This document shows positions 1-6,887 of a DNA stretch of 14,329 nucleotides, in pieces; position 1 is the stretch's first letter, and every line of letters starts with the position of its first letter. The DNA is from a bacterium (lineage in GTDB: Bacteria; Blakebacterota; Blakebacteria; Blakebacterales; Blakebacteraceae), in contig JALGVQ010000056.1 of the NCBI GenBank assembly GCA_025774615.1, positions 1 to 14,329 on the forward strand, given 5' to 3'. Both the position numbers and the translations under genes were made by a program. Below the pieces are notes generated by a model that worked only from the letters and a program-made list of their open reading frames with translations, did no database searches and was not told the origin of the DNA.

Positions 1-720
1 TATTGCGGCTGGCAGCGCCAACCGGAAGTCCGCACCGTTCAGGGTGATCTGGAACAGGCCCTGGCTACCGTACTGCGAACCGCGGTTACGGTCTACGGAC
101 AGGGCAGAACGGATAGCGGTGTGCATGCCGAGTCACAGGTCGCGCACGTGTTCCTGGCTGATCCGTCGATCGATCTCGATGACCTCCGGAGGCACCTGAA
201 CGGCATCATGAGTCCGACCTGCACCGTGCGGGAAATGGTCATCGCTCCACCGGGATTCCATGCCCGGTTCAGCGCCATCGGTCGCCGGTACCGGTATCAG
301 ATCATCCGCGAGTACTCACCCCTCAGACGTTTGACCCACTGGTTCGTAGTGGGCGATCTGGATCTCGATGTAGTAACACGTGGGATGGAGGCCTGTGTGG
401 GAGAGCATGATTTCGGCATGTTCTGTTCCCACAGCCAGGATCGTGAGCATACCCGGTGCACGGTATCGAGTTTTTCGATGGACAGGGATAAGGCCTGTCT
501 TACCTTCCGCATAGCCGCCAACCGATTCCTCCACAACATGGTGAGACGACTGGCAGGCGAGATGGTGGTGCTGGGACGGGGGAAGCGATCGCTTGATGAC
601 TTCATGGCACGACTGGATGAACCGGGTCCGGCAGAGGCAGGGCTGACAGCACCGCCGCATGCCCTCTTCCTCGAGCAGGTGATCTACCCGGACATGGTTG
701 CCGGAGATACGACACTGTAA
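1..720 (+). CDS. truA: tRNA pseudouridine synthase A (TruA), 5'-truncated by the window edge
   Basis: The product converts uridines 38-40 in the anticodon stem-loop of tRNAs to pseudouridine. The frame is open from base 1, so the gene starts upstream; about 15-20 N-terminal residues seem to be missing and 239 are visible. The catalytic aspartate lies in GRTDSGVHA (Asp at bases 112-114); the family usually has GRTDAGVHA, a mild change. Other TruA marks are GWQRQP followed by RTVQG near the start, FHARFSA then RRYRYQI (about residues 89-104 as counted here), NRFLHNMVRR in the C-terminal half, and the closing APPHALFLEQVIYP. The stop is followed by a 69-base gap before the transaldolase gene. 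Identity is firm; only the start is unseen. Confidence 0.96.
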   Translation, partial: YCGWQRQPEVRTVQGDLEQALATVLRTAVTVYGQGRTDSGVHAESQVAHVFLADPSIDLDDLRRHLNGIMSPTCTVREMVIAPPGFHARFSAIGRRYRYQIIREYSPLRRLTHWFVVGDLDLDVVTRGMEACVGEHDFGMFCSHSQDREHTRCTVSSFSMDRDKACLTFRIAANRFLHNMVRRLAGEMVVLGRGKRSLDDFMARLDEPGPAEAGLTAPPHALFLEQVIYPDMVAGDTTL

Positions 721-777
721 CACTGTACAGGGGAATGGCACTCATCGGGGAAGTGACCTTCCATGCGTGCGAAAGCT

Positions 778-783
778 GAGGAG
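778..783 (+). promoter_or_regulatory. Ribosome binding site deciding the TTG start of the transaldolase gene
   Basis: GAGGAG lies six bases before the TTG at 790. It supports that rare start codon, and translation from there gives the expected family N-terminus MKFFLDTAN. Confidence 0.7.
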
Positions 784-789
784 TGACAG

Positions 790-1437
790 TTGAAATTCTT
801 TCTCGATACAGCGAATACGGACGAGATTCGCGAGGCGAACGATCTCGGAGTGCTTGATGGAGTCACCACCAATCCTTCCTTGATCGCAAAAGAGGGCCGT
901 GAACACCACGAACTCGTGCGTGAGATCTGTGAGATCGTCGATGGTCCGGTCTCAGCCGAGGTTCTCGCGACCACGAAGGATGAGATGGTGGCGGAGGGCA
1001 GAGTGCTTGCCGCGATCCATCCGAACATCGTGGTCAAGCTGCCGGTCATCACCGATGGCCTGAAGGCGTGCAAGATCCTGTCGGGAGAGGGGATCGACAC
1101 CAACATGACACTCATCTTCAATCCGATGCAGGCTGTGATGTGCGCGCGGGCGGGAGCCAGGTTTGTGAGTCCCTTTCTCGGACGGCTTGATGATATCCAG
1201 CATGACGGGATGGATCTCATCGACCAGCTGGTCACCATCTTCCAGAACTATGCGTTCGAAACCGAAGTGCTGGCAGCCAGCATCCGGAGTCCGATGCATG
1301 TGGTCCGTGCGGCGGAACTCGGAGCTGATGTGGTTACGATCCCGCACAAGGTCATGATGCAGCTGATAAAACATCCGCTGACCGATATCGGGCTCGAGAA
1401 CTTCCTCGCTGACGCGCGCAAGTCAATGGAGTCATAA
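790..1437 (+). CDS. tal: Transaldolase, short TalC/FSA-type
   Basis: This is a 215-residue class I aldolase of the transaldolase/fructose-6-phosphate aldolase family. It probably moves dihydroxyacetone units between sugar phosphates in the non-oxidative pentose phosphate pathway in the cytoplasm. Visible marks are FFLDTAN (Asp6), [13 protein letters not shown] (24-36), the Schiff-base lysine in VVKLP (Lys83), and the C-terminal pattern [23 protein letters not shown] carries Phe129 where true fructose-6-phosphate aldolases have Tyr, which favours transaldolase over aldolase activity; this rests on family knowledge. The start is TTG with a good GAGGAG site. Length matches the short transaldolase group. 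It sits between truA and an HtrA protease with no obvious functional link. Confidence 0.93.
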   Translation: MKFFLDTANTDEIREANDLGVLDGVTTNPSLIAKEGREHHELVREICEIVDGPVSAEVLATTKDEMVAEGRVLAAIHPNIVVKLPVITDGLKACKILSGEGIDTNMTLIFNPMQAVMCARAGARFVSPFLGRLDDIQHDGMDLIDQLVTIFQNYAFETEVLAASIRSPMHVVRAAELGADVVTIPHKVMMQLIKHPLTDIGLENFLADARKSMES

Positions 1438-1538
1438 CGCGCTGATCGATGGAGGTTTAAGGATAGCAAGGAACCTGCCGGGCAGGAGAGCCGTTCAAAA
1501 GGAACAGGCAATCTGAACCGGGTGATCGAGGGATACGA
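1438..1538 (+). other. Intergenic region with a small hairpin
   Basis: This 101-base gap separates the transaldolase and protease genes. CCTGCC/GGCAGG (1474-1486) could form a tight GC-rich hairpin, but no T-run follows, so it is not an evident terminator. GAGGGA at 1528-1533 is the ribosome binding site for the next ATG. I see no confident promoter. Confidence 0.35.
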
Positions 1539-2816
1539 ATGAAGAAACCGTTCCTGGCATGGGGGATAAGTATCGTAACGGGTCTGGCCGTCGGCGGTCT
1601 GGGCGGATTTCTGGTGCTGCAGGCGTTCGGAGGCGGCTCCGAAATGAATACCGCCTCGGCTCTGGAGAGGAGCGTCATACCGGTCACCGACACCAGTTGG
1701 GCTGATGGTGGACTGAGAGATGGAGGGAGTTTACTAGCGGACGGCGAGATCGATCCCATGGTCATCTTTCAGGAGGAAGCGCGGAGAGTCATCAACCAGG
1801 CGCTCGGTGAAGGGCGCCGAACAGCGATCGTCAATGCCGCCGAGCGTGTTCGCTCTTCTGTGGTTACCGTGTTCGTCATCGAGCAGGTCTCCCGATCGTC
1901 TCGCAATATTCTTAGTCCCTTCAGCATGTACTACGATCCCGGCCCCCGACGTGGGCTGGGTTCCGGAGTGATCATTTCCCAGGAAGGCTATATCCTCACC
2001 AACGATCACGTTGTCGGTAACGCCGATGAGATCACCGTACGTCTGGCTGATGGCCGTGAATTTGAAGGCGTGGTTGTCGATACTGATCCAAGACATGACA
2101 TGGCAGTCCTGAAGATCGATCCGCAGGATGAGCTTCCCATCGCAGAGCTGGGTGATTCTGATGATATCCTCATAGGTGAGTGGGTGATCGCGCTGGGGAG
2201 CCCTTACGGATTCGAGCTCGAAGACCCGCAGCCGAGCATCTCGGTGGGAGTAGTCAGCGCGTCGGGCCGATCGTTCATCACGCGGAGTAACGGGGAACTC
2301 CGTTATTTTCCGAGTACCATCCAGACTGAGGCATCGATCAACCCGGGCAATTCCGGTGGTCCCCTGGTCAATGCCCTTGGTGAAGTGATCGGCATCAACT
2401 CATTCATCCTTTCGCAGAGCGGTGGTTCGGTGGGGATCGCATTCGCGATACCGATCAACCAGGTGAAGCAGGCGCTCGAGCAGATTCGGACATATGGGCG
2501 GATCAGGAAGGCGTGGACCGGACTGGTGACGGTACAGAACAGTAACTACCTGATCGCCAGGAATTCCGGAATCAGACGGGAAAACGGCATATTCGTGATG
2601 GAAGTAGAACCGGAAAGCCCGGCACTTGAGGCCGGCATCAAGGGAGGGGCGCTCATCGTGCAGGTCAACGGTGCTGAGATGCGTTCCAACCGGGAGTTCG
2701 AGACCCTTCTGCTGAAAGCCGAGATCGGTGATGTCATCGATATTGAGTATTATCCGTATAGGTCGAACCGCAGACGGACGGCCAGTATCACGGTCGGCGA
2801 AGAGATCCAGGACTGA
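1539..2816 (+). CDS. htrA: HtrA/DegQ-family serine protease with one PDZ domain
   Basis: This 425-residue protein is a trypsin-like periplasmic quality-control protease. A hydrophobic segment at about 7-30 after MKKP looks like a signal anchor or signal peptide; I see no strong cleavage site. A low-complexity linker follows to about residue 75. The protease domain (about 95-315) shows the full triad: His157 in TNDHVVG, Asp187 in PRHDMAVLKI, and Ser272 in NPGNSGGPLVN. A single PDZ domain fills about 325-420, including the GIFVMEVEPESPALEAGIKGG stretch. DegP and DegQ of E. coli have two PDZ domains; one PDZ plus an N-terminal anchor resembles DegS/HtrA-like members, so the exact orthology is open. 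The ATG has a GAGGGA site five bases upstream. All catalytic residues are present. Confidence 0.94.
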   Translation: MKKPFLAWGISIVTGLAVGGLGGFLVLQAFGGGSEMNTASALERSVIPVTDTSWADGGLRDGGSLLADGEIDPMVIFQEEARRVINQALGEGRRTAIVNAAERVRSSVVTVFVIEQVSRSSRNILSPFSMYYDPGPRRGLGSGVIISQEGYILTNDHVVGNADEITVRLADGREFEGVVVDTDPRHDMAVLKIDPQDELPIAELGDSDDILIGEWVIALGSPYGFELEDPQPSISVGVVSASGRSFITRSNGELRYFPSTIQTEASINPGNSGGPLVNALGEVIGINSFILSQSGGSVGIAFAIPINQVKQALEQIRTYGRIRKAWTGLVTVQNSNYLIARNSGIRRENGIFVMEVEPESPALEAGIKGGALIVQVNGAEMRSNREFETLLLKAEIGDVIDIEYYPYRSNRRRTASITVGEEIQD

Positions 2817-2855
2817 CAGCTCCTTCATCTCCGCCTGAGCAAAGGTAATTACGCG

Positions 2856-4151
2856 ATGATCGAACGGTATACGCGTCCCGCCATGGGACGGATCTGGAGC
2901 GAGGAACACAAGTTCGAGACCTGGCTGCAGGTTGAGATCCTCGCCTGCGAAGCGCAGAGGGACCTTGGGCGGATCCCGCCCGAGGCGGTGGAGATCATCA
3001 AAGAGAAAGCGGCCTTCAACATCGATCGGATCAACGAGATCGAGGCCGAAGTGCGCCATGACGTGATCGCGTTCCTCACCAGTGTCGCCGAGCACGTGGG
3101 ACCGGAGAGCAGGTTCATCCACCTGGGGATGACTTCATACGATATGTCCGATACCGCGCTCGGCATCCGGTTGAAGGAGGCGGGCGCGATCCTGATGGAG
3201 GGAGTCGATGAGCTGCGCAAAGCCATCGGCGATCAGTGTCGGGAACACAGAAACACGGTCTGCGTCGGCAGGACGCATGGTGTCCATGCCGAACCGATTA
3301 CCTTCGGATTGAAACTCGCGATCTATTACGACGAACTCAGACGCCACAGGGAGCGACTCGAGTTGGCGATAGGGGGCGTCACGGTCGGGAAGATATCAGG
3401 CGCGGTGGGCACCTTCGGCCACCTGGAACCGGCAGTGGAGGCCTACGTCTGCGGGAAGCTGGGTCTTGAGCCGGCTCCGGTCAGCAATCAGGTCATCCAG
3501 CGGGATCGTCACGCGCACTTTCTCACCGTACTTGCCGGGATCGGCGTCACCCTTGCCAAACTGGCCACAGAGATCAGGAACCTCCAGCGAACAGAGATAC
3601 TTGAAGCAGAAGAGGGATTCAGGAAGGGGCAGAAAGGTTCTTCTGCCATGCCTCACAAGCGGAACCCGATCGTCTGCGAGCGGATCACCGGCATGGCACG
3701 GCTGCTCAACGGGTGGGCACAGGTCGGGCTCGACAACGTCCCGCTCTGGCATGAACGGGATATCACCAACAGCGCTCCCGAACGGGTGATCCTGCCTGAC
3801 AGCTGCATAGCCCTCGATTACATGCTCGCGAAGATGACCAACGTGATCGAGAACCTCCTGGTCTACCCCGAGAGGATGTTGCAGAACCTGAACTCGATGG
3901 GAGGTCTCGTGTTCAGCCAGGAAGTGCTCCTTGCTCTGGTTGATGCCGGTATGACCCGTGAAGACGCTTACGATGTCGTGCAGGAAAGGGCCATGGAGGC
4001 GTGGGAGGAGAAAAAGACACCGTTCGAGACCCTGATACGGGAGGATGCCCGGGTCAAGGAACACCTCTCTTCCGAGGCTCTCGATACCTGTTTCGATGTG
4101 CAGCGACAGCTCAAGTACGTGGATACGATCTTCGAAAGGGTCGGGTTGTAG
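2856..4151 (+). CDS. purB: Adenylosuccinate lyase
   Basis: This cytoplasmic tetramer of the fumarase/aspartase superfamily works twice in purine synthesis. It releases fumarate from SAICAR to give AICAR, and from adenylosuccinate to give AMP. The 431-residue length is normal for the bacterial type. Visible residues are RHDV with His68, TSYDMSDT (93-100), THGVHAEP with His141, and the family signature around GSSAMPHKRNP with Ser263. His68, His141 and Ser263 fall at the positions known from characterised PurB enzymes. It ends RQLKYVDTIFERVGL, a typical C-terminus. Only 39 bases separate it from the protease gene, and AAAGG about ten bases before the ATG is a modest ribosome binding site. No other purine gene is visible nearby. 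Confidence 0.97.
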   Translation: MIERYTRPAMGRIWSEEHKFETWLQVEILACEAQRDLGRIPPEAVEIIKEKAAFNIDRINEIEAEVRHDVIAFLTSVAEHVGPESRFIHLGMTSYDMSDTALGIRLKEAGAILMEGVDELRKAIGDQCREHRNTVCVGRTHGVHAEPITFGLKLAIYYDELRRHRERLELAIGGVTVGKISGAVGTFGHLEPAVEAYVCGKLGLEPAPVSNQVIQRDRHAHFLTVLAGIGVTLAKLATEIRNLQRTEILEAEEGFRKGQKGSSAMPHKRNPIVCERITGMARLLNGWAQVGLDNVPLWHERDITNSAPERVILPDSCIALDYMLAKMTNVIENLLVYPERMLQNLNSMGGLVFSQEVLLALVDAGMTREDAYDVVQERAMEAWEEKKTPFETLIREDARVKEHLSSEALDTCFDVQRQLKYVDTIFERVGL

Positions 4152-4181
4152 AGCGACTCACTGCAGGAGGTACCTGAGATC

Positions 4182-4838
4182 GTGCGGATCGCTCGAGGTG
4201 GTGGAATCTTCGTTTTCCCGTCTCTCGGGTTGTTCGCGGCAGTGCTCATCAGTTATCCGTTCGATCCTCACCCATGGCATCTCACACTGGCGCTGATCAC
4301 ACTTCTGCCTCTAGTACTGATGCTCTGGTTCTTCCGCGATCCTCATCGACAATCTGATGCTGCCTCAGACCTCTCTGTGGTTATCGCACCTGCAGATGGC
4401 CGGATCGTTGCCATGGAGGACCGGGACGACGGGTGTTCACTCTCTGTCTACCTTACCCTCATTGACGTGCATGTTATCAGGATGCCGCTCGACGCTCTGG
4501 TGAAGAGTGTTTCCCGTCTGCCGGGAGGGCACCGGCCCGCCGGAAGCGCCACGGCCGCACGGAACGCGGCTGTGGAGGTCAGATGCCATGTCAGGAGTGG
4601 TGAGATGGTGATCCGTCTGGTGTCAGGCTTGCTGGCACGGCGCATCGTCATCTATCTTGGTCCTGAAGAGACGGGACGAGCGGGGATGAGATTGGGCCTG
4701 ATACGATTCGGCAGCAGAGTGGATCTGGAACTGCCTGCCGGATACAGACCGCTCGTGAGGATCGGAGAACGGGTCCGCGCAGGAGTGAGTGAAGTTGCCG
4801 TTCTCGAATCATCCTCGACTGTGTCCCCGCAACGATAA
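4182..4838 (+). CDS. psd: Phosphatidylserine decarboxylase, short single-domain type
   Basis: Psd decarboxylates phosphatidylserine to phosphatidylethanolamine at the membrane, using a pyruvoyl group made by self-cleavage. The 218-residue product starts at a GTG preceded by AGGAGG (4165-4170). Two hydrophobic stretches (about 9-25 and 32-51) precede FFRDPHR, a typical Psd landmark. IAPADGRI holds Asp72 and LIDVHVIRMP holds His97. The self-processing Gly-Ser is in RFGSRVDLELP (Gly177-Ser178), so Ser178 should become the pyruvoyl group. LLARRIV (150-156) is also typical. The middle segment around 112-132, usually a conserved Asn-Glu-Arg-Asn-like stretch in short Psd proteins, reads differently here (GHRPAGSATAARNAA). 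pssA follows after 12 bases, giving a two-gene phosphatidylethanolamine module. Confidence 0.92.
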   Translation: MRIARGGGIFVFPSLGLFAAVLISYPFDPHPWHLTLALITLLPLVLMLWFFRDPHRQSDAASDLSVVIAPADGRIVAMEDRDDGCSLSVYLTLIDVHVIRMPLDALVKSVSRLPGGHRPAGSATAARNAAVEVRCHVRSGEMVIRLVSGLLARRIVIYLGPEETGRAGMRLGLIRFGSRVDLELPAGYRPLVRIGERVRAGVSEVAVLESSSTVSPQR

Positions 4839-4850
4839 TCAGGGATAACC

Positions 4851-5591
4851 ATGCTGCCGATGATCCTGACTTCCGGGAACCTCCTGCTGGGGTTCGCCGC
4901 TATCATCATCCTGACCCTGCAGGCAACACTGGGGTGGGGCCAGGAGATGATCGCGACATCGATATGGTGCATCGTCCTCGCGGGTGTGCTGGACGCGATC
5001 GATGGTCCTGTAGCCCGCTGGGGAGGCAGAACGCCATCAGCGTGGGGTGGGGAGTTCGACGCGCTTGCAGACCTGGTATCCTTCGGTATTGCGCCATCGG
5101 TCCTTCTCGTGGTTGTATCATCACCTTCGACACGCTGGATCACTGCCGTTTTCGCAGGAATCTATGTGATCGCCGGAGCCTGGAGGCTGGCACGGTACCT
5201 GCAGGATGGCGCGAGACCACAATACGGCCGGTTCGAGGGCATGCCGATAACCGCAGCGGGGCTTGCCCTGGTCGCCCTCTGGCTTTTCGAGAACGATCTC
5301 TGGCAGGGAATGGAACATCTGGCCGCTGCCTGGATCCTTTTCGCGATCTGCTCGGTACTGATGGTCAGCCGGCTGCCGTTTGAGAAATTCCCCGAACTGG
5401 GGCGGTCTGACCGGCGTACGAACATGAAGTGGCGACTGACTGCCGGGATCGTGGCGCTTATAGTCGTCAAACCGACATTGGTGGGCCTTCCGGTAGCATT
5501 ACTCTATCTTGCTCATGGTCCACTGGTAGCGATAGCTGGAACAGCATCAATACAGGCAGCGGATCCGCGGCACGATATGACTGAAGAGTGA
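4851..5591 (+). CDS. pssA: CDP-diacylglycerol--serine O-phosphatidyltransferase
   Basis: This integral membrane enzyme of the CDP-alcohol phosphatidyltransferase family joins serine to CDP-diacylglycerol, releasing CMP and making phosphatidylserine for the upstream Psd. The family signature is complete: Asp48, Asp51-Gly52, Ala55-Arg56, then Gly67, Asp70 and Asp74 (LDAIDGPVAR... EFDALAD). Around it lie several hydrophobic helices, at about 11-24, 35-48, 77-92, 98-112, 125-140, 153-165 and 185-215. The opening PMILTSGNLLLGF matches the usual PssA N-terminus (P-N-x-x-T-x-x-N). The 246-residue length is typical. The ATG follows the psd stop closely, which fits one transcript. The archaetidylserine synthase branch is an unlikely alternative. 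Confidence 0.93.
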   Translation: MLPMILTSGNLLLGFAAIIILTLQATLGWGQEMIATSIWCIVLAGVLDAIDGPVARWGGRTPSAWGGEFDALADLVSFGIAPSVLLVVVSSPSTRWITAVFAGIYVIAGAWRLARYLQDGARPQYGRFEGMPITAAGLALVALWLFENDLWQGMEHLAAAWILFAICSVLMVSRLPFEKFPELGRSDRRTNMKWRLTAGIVALIVVKPTLVGLPVALLYLAHGPLVAIAGTASIQAADPRHDMTEE

Positions 5592-5594
5592 AGG

Positions 5595-5870
5595 ATGGAC
5601 AGCATGATCAGGAACAGACGACTGGGCGCTCTTGTCCTCTGGCTCATCTGCGGGGCAGTTATCGGCTCCTTGTTCGGAGAACTCCTCGGATTGATCCTGC
5701 CTGAGGGTGTGGTACATGATTTCTTCCTGACGAGCGCAGATATCGGCATCGGGCCAGTCACCATCGATCTTGCAGTGGTGAGCTTCACCCTCGGATTCAA
5801 GCTCGATATCAATGTGACTGGTGTTCTGGGTATCCTGTTTTCAGCATATTACTTTCGCTGGTTCCGGTAA
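5595..5870 (+). CDS. DUF4321 small membrane protein
   Basis: This 91-residue hydrophobic protein has two likely membrane helices. The first, about residues 10-35, is rich in small residues (GAVIGSLFGELLGLILP). The second is about 70-88 and ends in YYFRWFR. Between them, FFLTSADIGIGPVTIDLAVVSFTLGF matches my memory of the DUF4321 pattern (GVV.DFF...GFGP.T.DL.VVSFTLGF). Its function is unknown. It begins three bases after pssA, and tatA follows, so it belongs to an envelope gene group. ATG 5604 is an alternative start: AAGGA at 5591-5595 sits eight bases before it, better than the site for ATG 5595. It would give 88 residues beginning MIRNRR. Confidence 0.85.
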   Translation: MDSMIRNRRLGALVLWLICGAVIGSLFGELLGLILPEGVVHDFFLTSADIGIGPVTIDLAVVSFTLGFKLDINVTGVLGILFSAYYFRWFR

Positions 5871-5879
5871 CCAGGCGTA

Positions 5880-5901
5880 TCGTTCCGTGAATGCGGAACG
5901 A
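5880..5901 (+). repeat. Perfect 8-bp hairpin between the DUF4321 gene and tatA
   Basis: TCGTTCCG (5880-5887) and CGGAACGA (5894-5901) pair perfectly around the six-base loop TGAATG. No T-run follows (ACCCACTGAG), so it is not a classical terminator. It lies 20 bases upstream of the strong tatA ribosome binding site. It could be an RNA-stability or processing element that sets different expression of tatA and the upstream genes, or a protein binding site; this is inference. Confidence 0.55.
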
Positions 5902-5920
5902 CCCACTGAGCTCAGTCCGG

Positions 5921-5927
5921 AAGGAGG
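5921..5927 (+). promoter_or_regulatory. Strong ribosome binding site of tatA
   Basis: AAGGAGG is a near-perfect anti-16S match seven bases before ATG 5935. It is the best such site noticed in the window, consistent with TatA usually being needed in excess of other Tat subunits. Confidence 0.75.
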
Positions 5928-5934
5928 ATGATCG

Positions 5935-6291
5935 ATGGGTGGTATCGGACAGCAGGAGATGATCCTGTTGATGGCTTTCGCACTCATCTTCTTCGGCGCA
6001 AAGAAGCTCCCCGAGATCGCGCGCGGTATCGGGAAGGGCATGAGCGAATTCAAGAAGGCCGCCCGGGATATACAGCTTGAGATCAACCGTGAGATCGATC
6101 TGCCGAAAAACTTCATTCCTTCGCGAGAATCAATTACACCACCGCCACCGCCTTCACCTGAAATGACGGATCCGGTCCAGGATGAGATCTATCCGGAGAG
6201 CACGCCGGAGAACACGCCGGAGAGCACGCCGGAGAGTGAACCGGCAGGTGATGTGGAGGAAGATCAGGACCGATCACCGGGTTCAGAATGA
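5935..6291 (+). CDS. tatA: Twin-arginine translocase subunit TatA/TatE family
   Basis: TatA oligomers form the pore-like part of the Tat system, which exports folded proteins across the inner membrane. The layout is canonical: a short periplasmic N-terminus, one helix at about 8-20, the hinge Phe20-Gly21 in FFGAKKLPEIARGIGKGM, and an amphipathic helix to about 48. The C-terminal tail, about 65-118, is long and acidic. It carries a run of prolines (PPPPPSPE) and four copies of Pro-Glu-Ser/Asn-Thr/Glu encoded by a 12-base tandem repeat. TatB is a possible alternative, but the FG hinge and the helix favour TatA. No tatB or tatC is visible. The stop overlaps the coaE ATG by four bases (ATGA), implying translational coupling. 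Confidence 0.93.
   Translation: MGGIGQQEMILLMAFALIFFGAKKLPEIARGIGKGMSEFKKAARDIQLEINREIDLPKNFIPSRESITPPPPPSPEMTDPVQDEIYPESTPENTPESTPESEPAGDVEEDQDRSPGSE
6193..6240 (+). repeat. 12-base tandem repeat inside tatA
   Basis: Four in-frame units of CCGGAGAGCACG (6193, 6205, 6217, 6229) encode PEST, PENT, PEST and PESE. The second has one base change, and the last diverges at its final three bases. Copy number may vary between strains without breaking the frame. Confidence 0.85.
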
Positions 6292-6887
6292 TCCGAAAAA
6301 TCTGCGTCACCGGAGGGATCGCGAGCGGCAAGACGACGGTCGTCAACCTGTTCGGGGAACTGGGAGGTATTGTGGTGAGAGCAGATGAGATCGCGCGCTC
6401 CCTGATGCTCGATCACACAATCCAGGGCGAATTGACAACGGCACTCGGTCGATCCTTCTTCTCGGCTTCCGGTGATATCATGACCGGTGAGCTGGCAGGC
6501 CATCTTTTCAGAAATCCCAAATCACTCCAGACGGTCAATGAGATCGTGCACCCTCATGTGTATAGAGAAGTAGAACGCCGTTTCAATGAACTGGCGCAGG
6601 AACGTTCAGGCTGTTTTGTGGTGGAAACCGCACTGGCGGTTGAAACCGGATATGCCGACTGGTTCGACACGGTTGTCGTGGTTAGCGCTGCGAACGATGA
6701 ACGGATCCGGCGACTGGTCGAATTGCGGCAGTTGTCGGGAGAGGAAGCACAGTTGCGGCTCGATTCGCAGTTGCCGCAACAGGTGAAGGTCGAGCGGGCC
6801 GATCGGGTGCTGGAGAATGATGGCACCATCGAGGACCTCGAACTGAAGACGGCGACCCTTTTCAGGGAATTATGTGATTATGAGTGA
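6288..6887 (+). CDS. coaE: Dephospho-CoA kinase
   Basis: CoaE performs the last step of coenzyme A synthesis, phosphorylating the 3'-OH of the ribose in dephospho-CoA with ATP. The 199-residue product has the P-loop GGIASGKT (9-16), the [10 protein letters not shown] motif with Asp33 (substrate-binding and catalytic region), [11 protein letters not shown] in the middle, VVVVSA (strand before the lid) and the [19 protein letters not shown] ending typical of CoaE. Length is normal. Its start overlaps the tatA stop by four bases and its end overlaps the carboxyltransferase gene. It thus lies directly upstream of a gene whose enzyme uses CoA esters. Confidence 0.95.
   Translation: MIRKICVTGGIASGKTTVVNLFGELGGIVVRADEIARSLMLDHTIQGELTTALGRSFFSASGDIMTGELAGHLFRNPKSLQTVNEIVHPHVYREVERRFNELAQERSGCFVVETALAVETGYADWFDTVVVVSAANDERIRRLVELRQLSGEEAQLRLDSQLPQQVKVERADRVLENDGTIEDLELKTATLFRELCDYE

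Noticed and set aside
749-762. Small hairpin GGAAG-TGAC-CTTCC between truA and the transaldolase gene
   Set aside because: The stem is five bp with no T-run; expected by chance at this length.
1462-1471. Ten-base match GATAGCAAGG whose reverse complement recurs at 13404-13413
   Set aside because: Many ten-base matches are expected by chance in a window of this size, and flanking bases do not extend it.
2400-3122. 240-codon open frame on the minus strand across the htrA end and the purB start
   Set aside because: It is antisense to the PDZ domain and the PurB N-terminus, with no motif or convincing start site.
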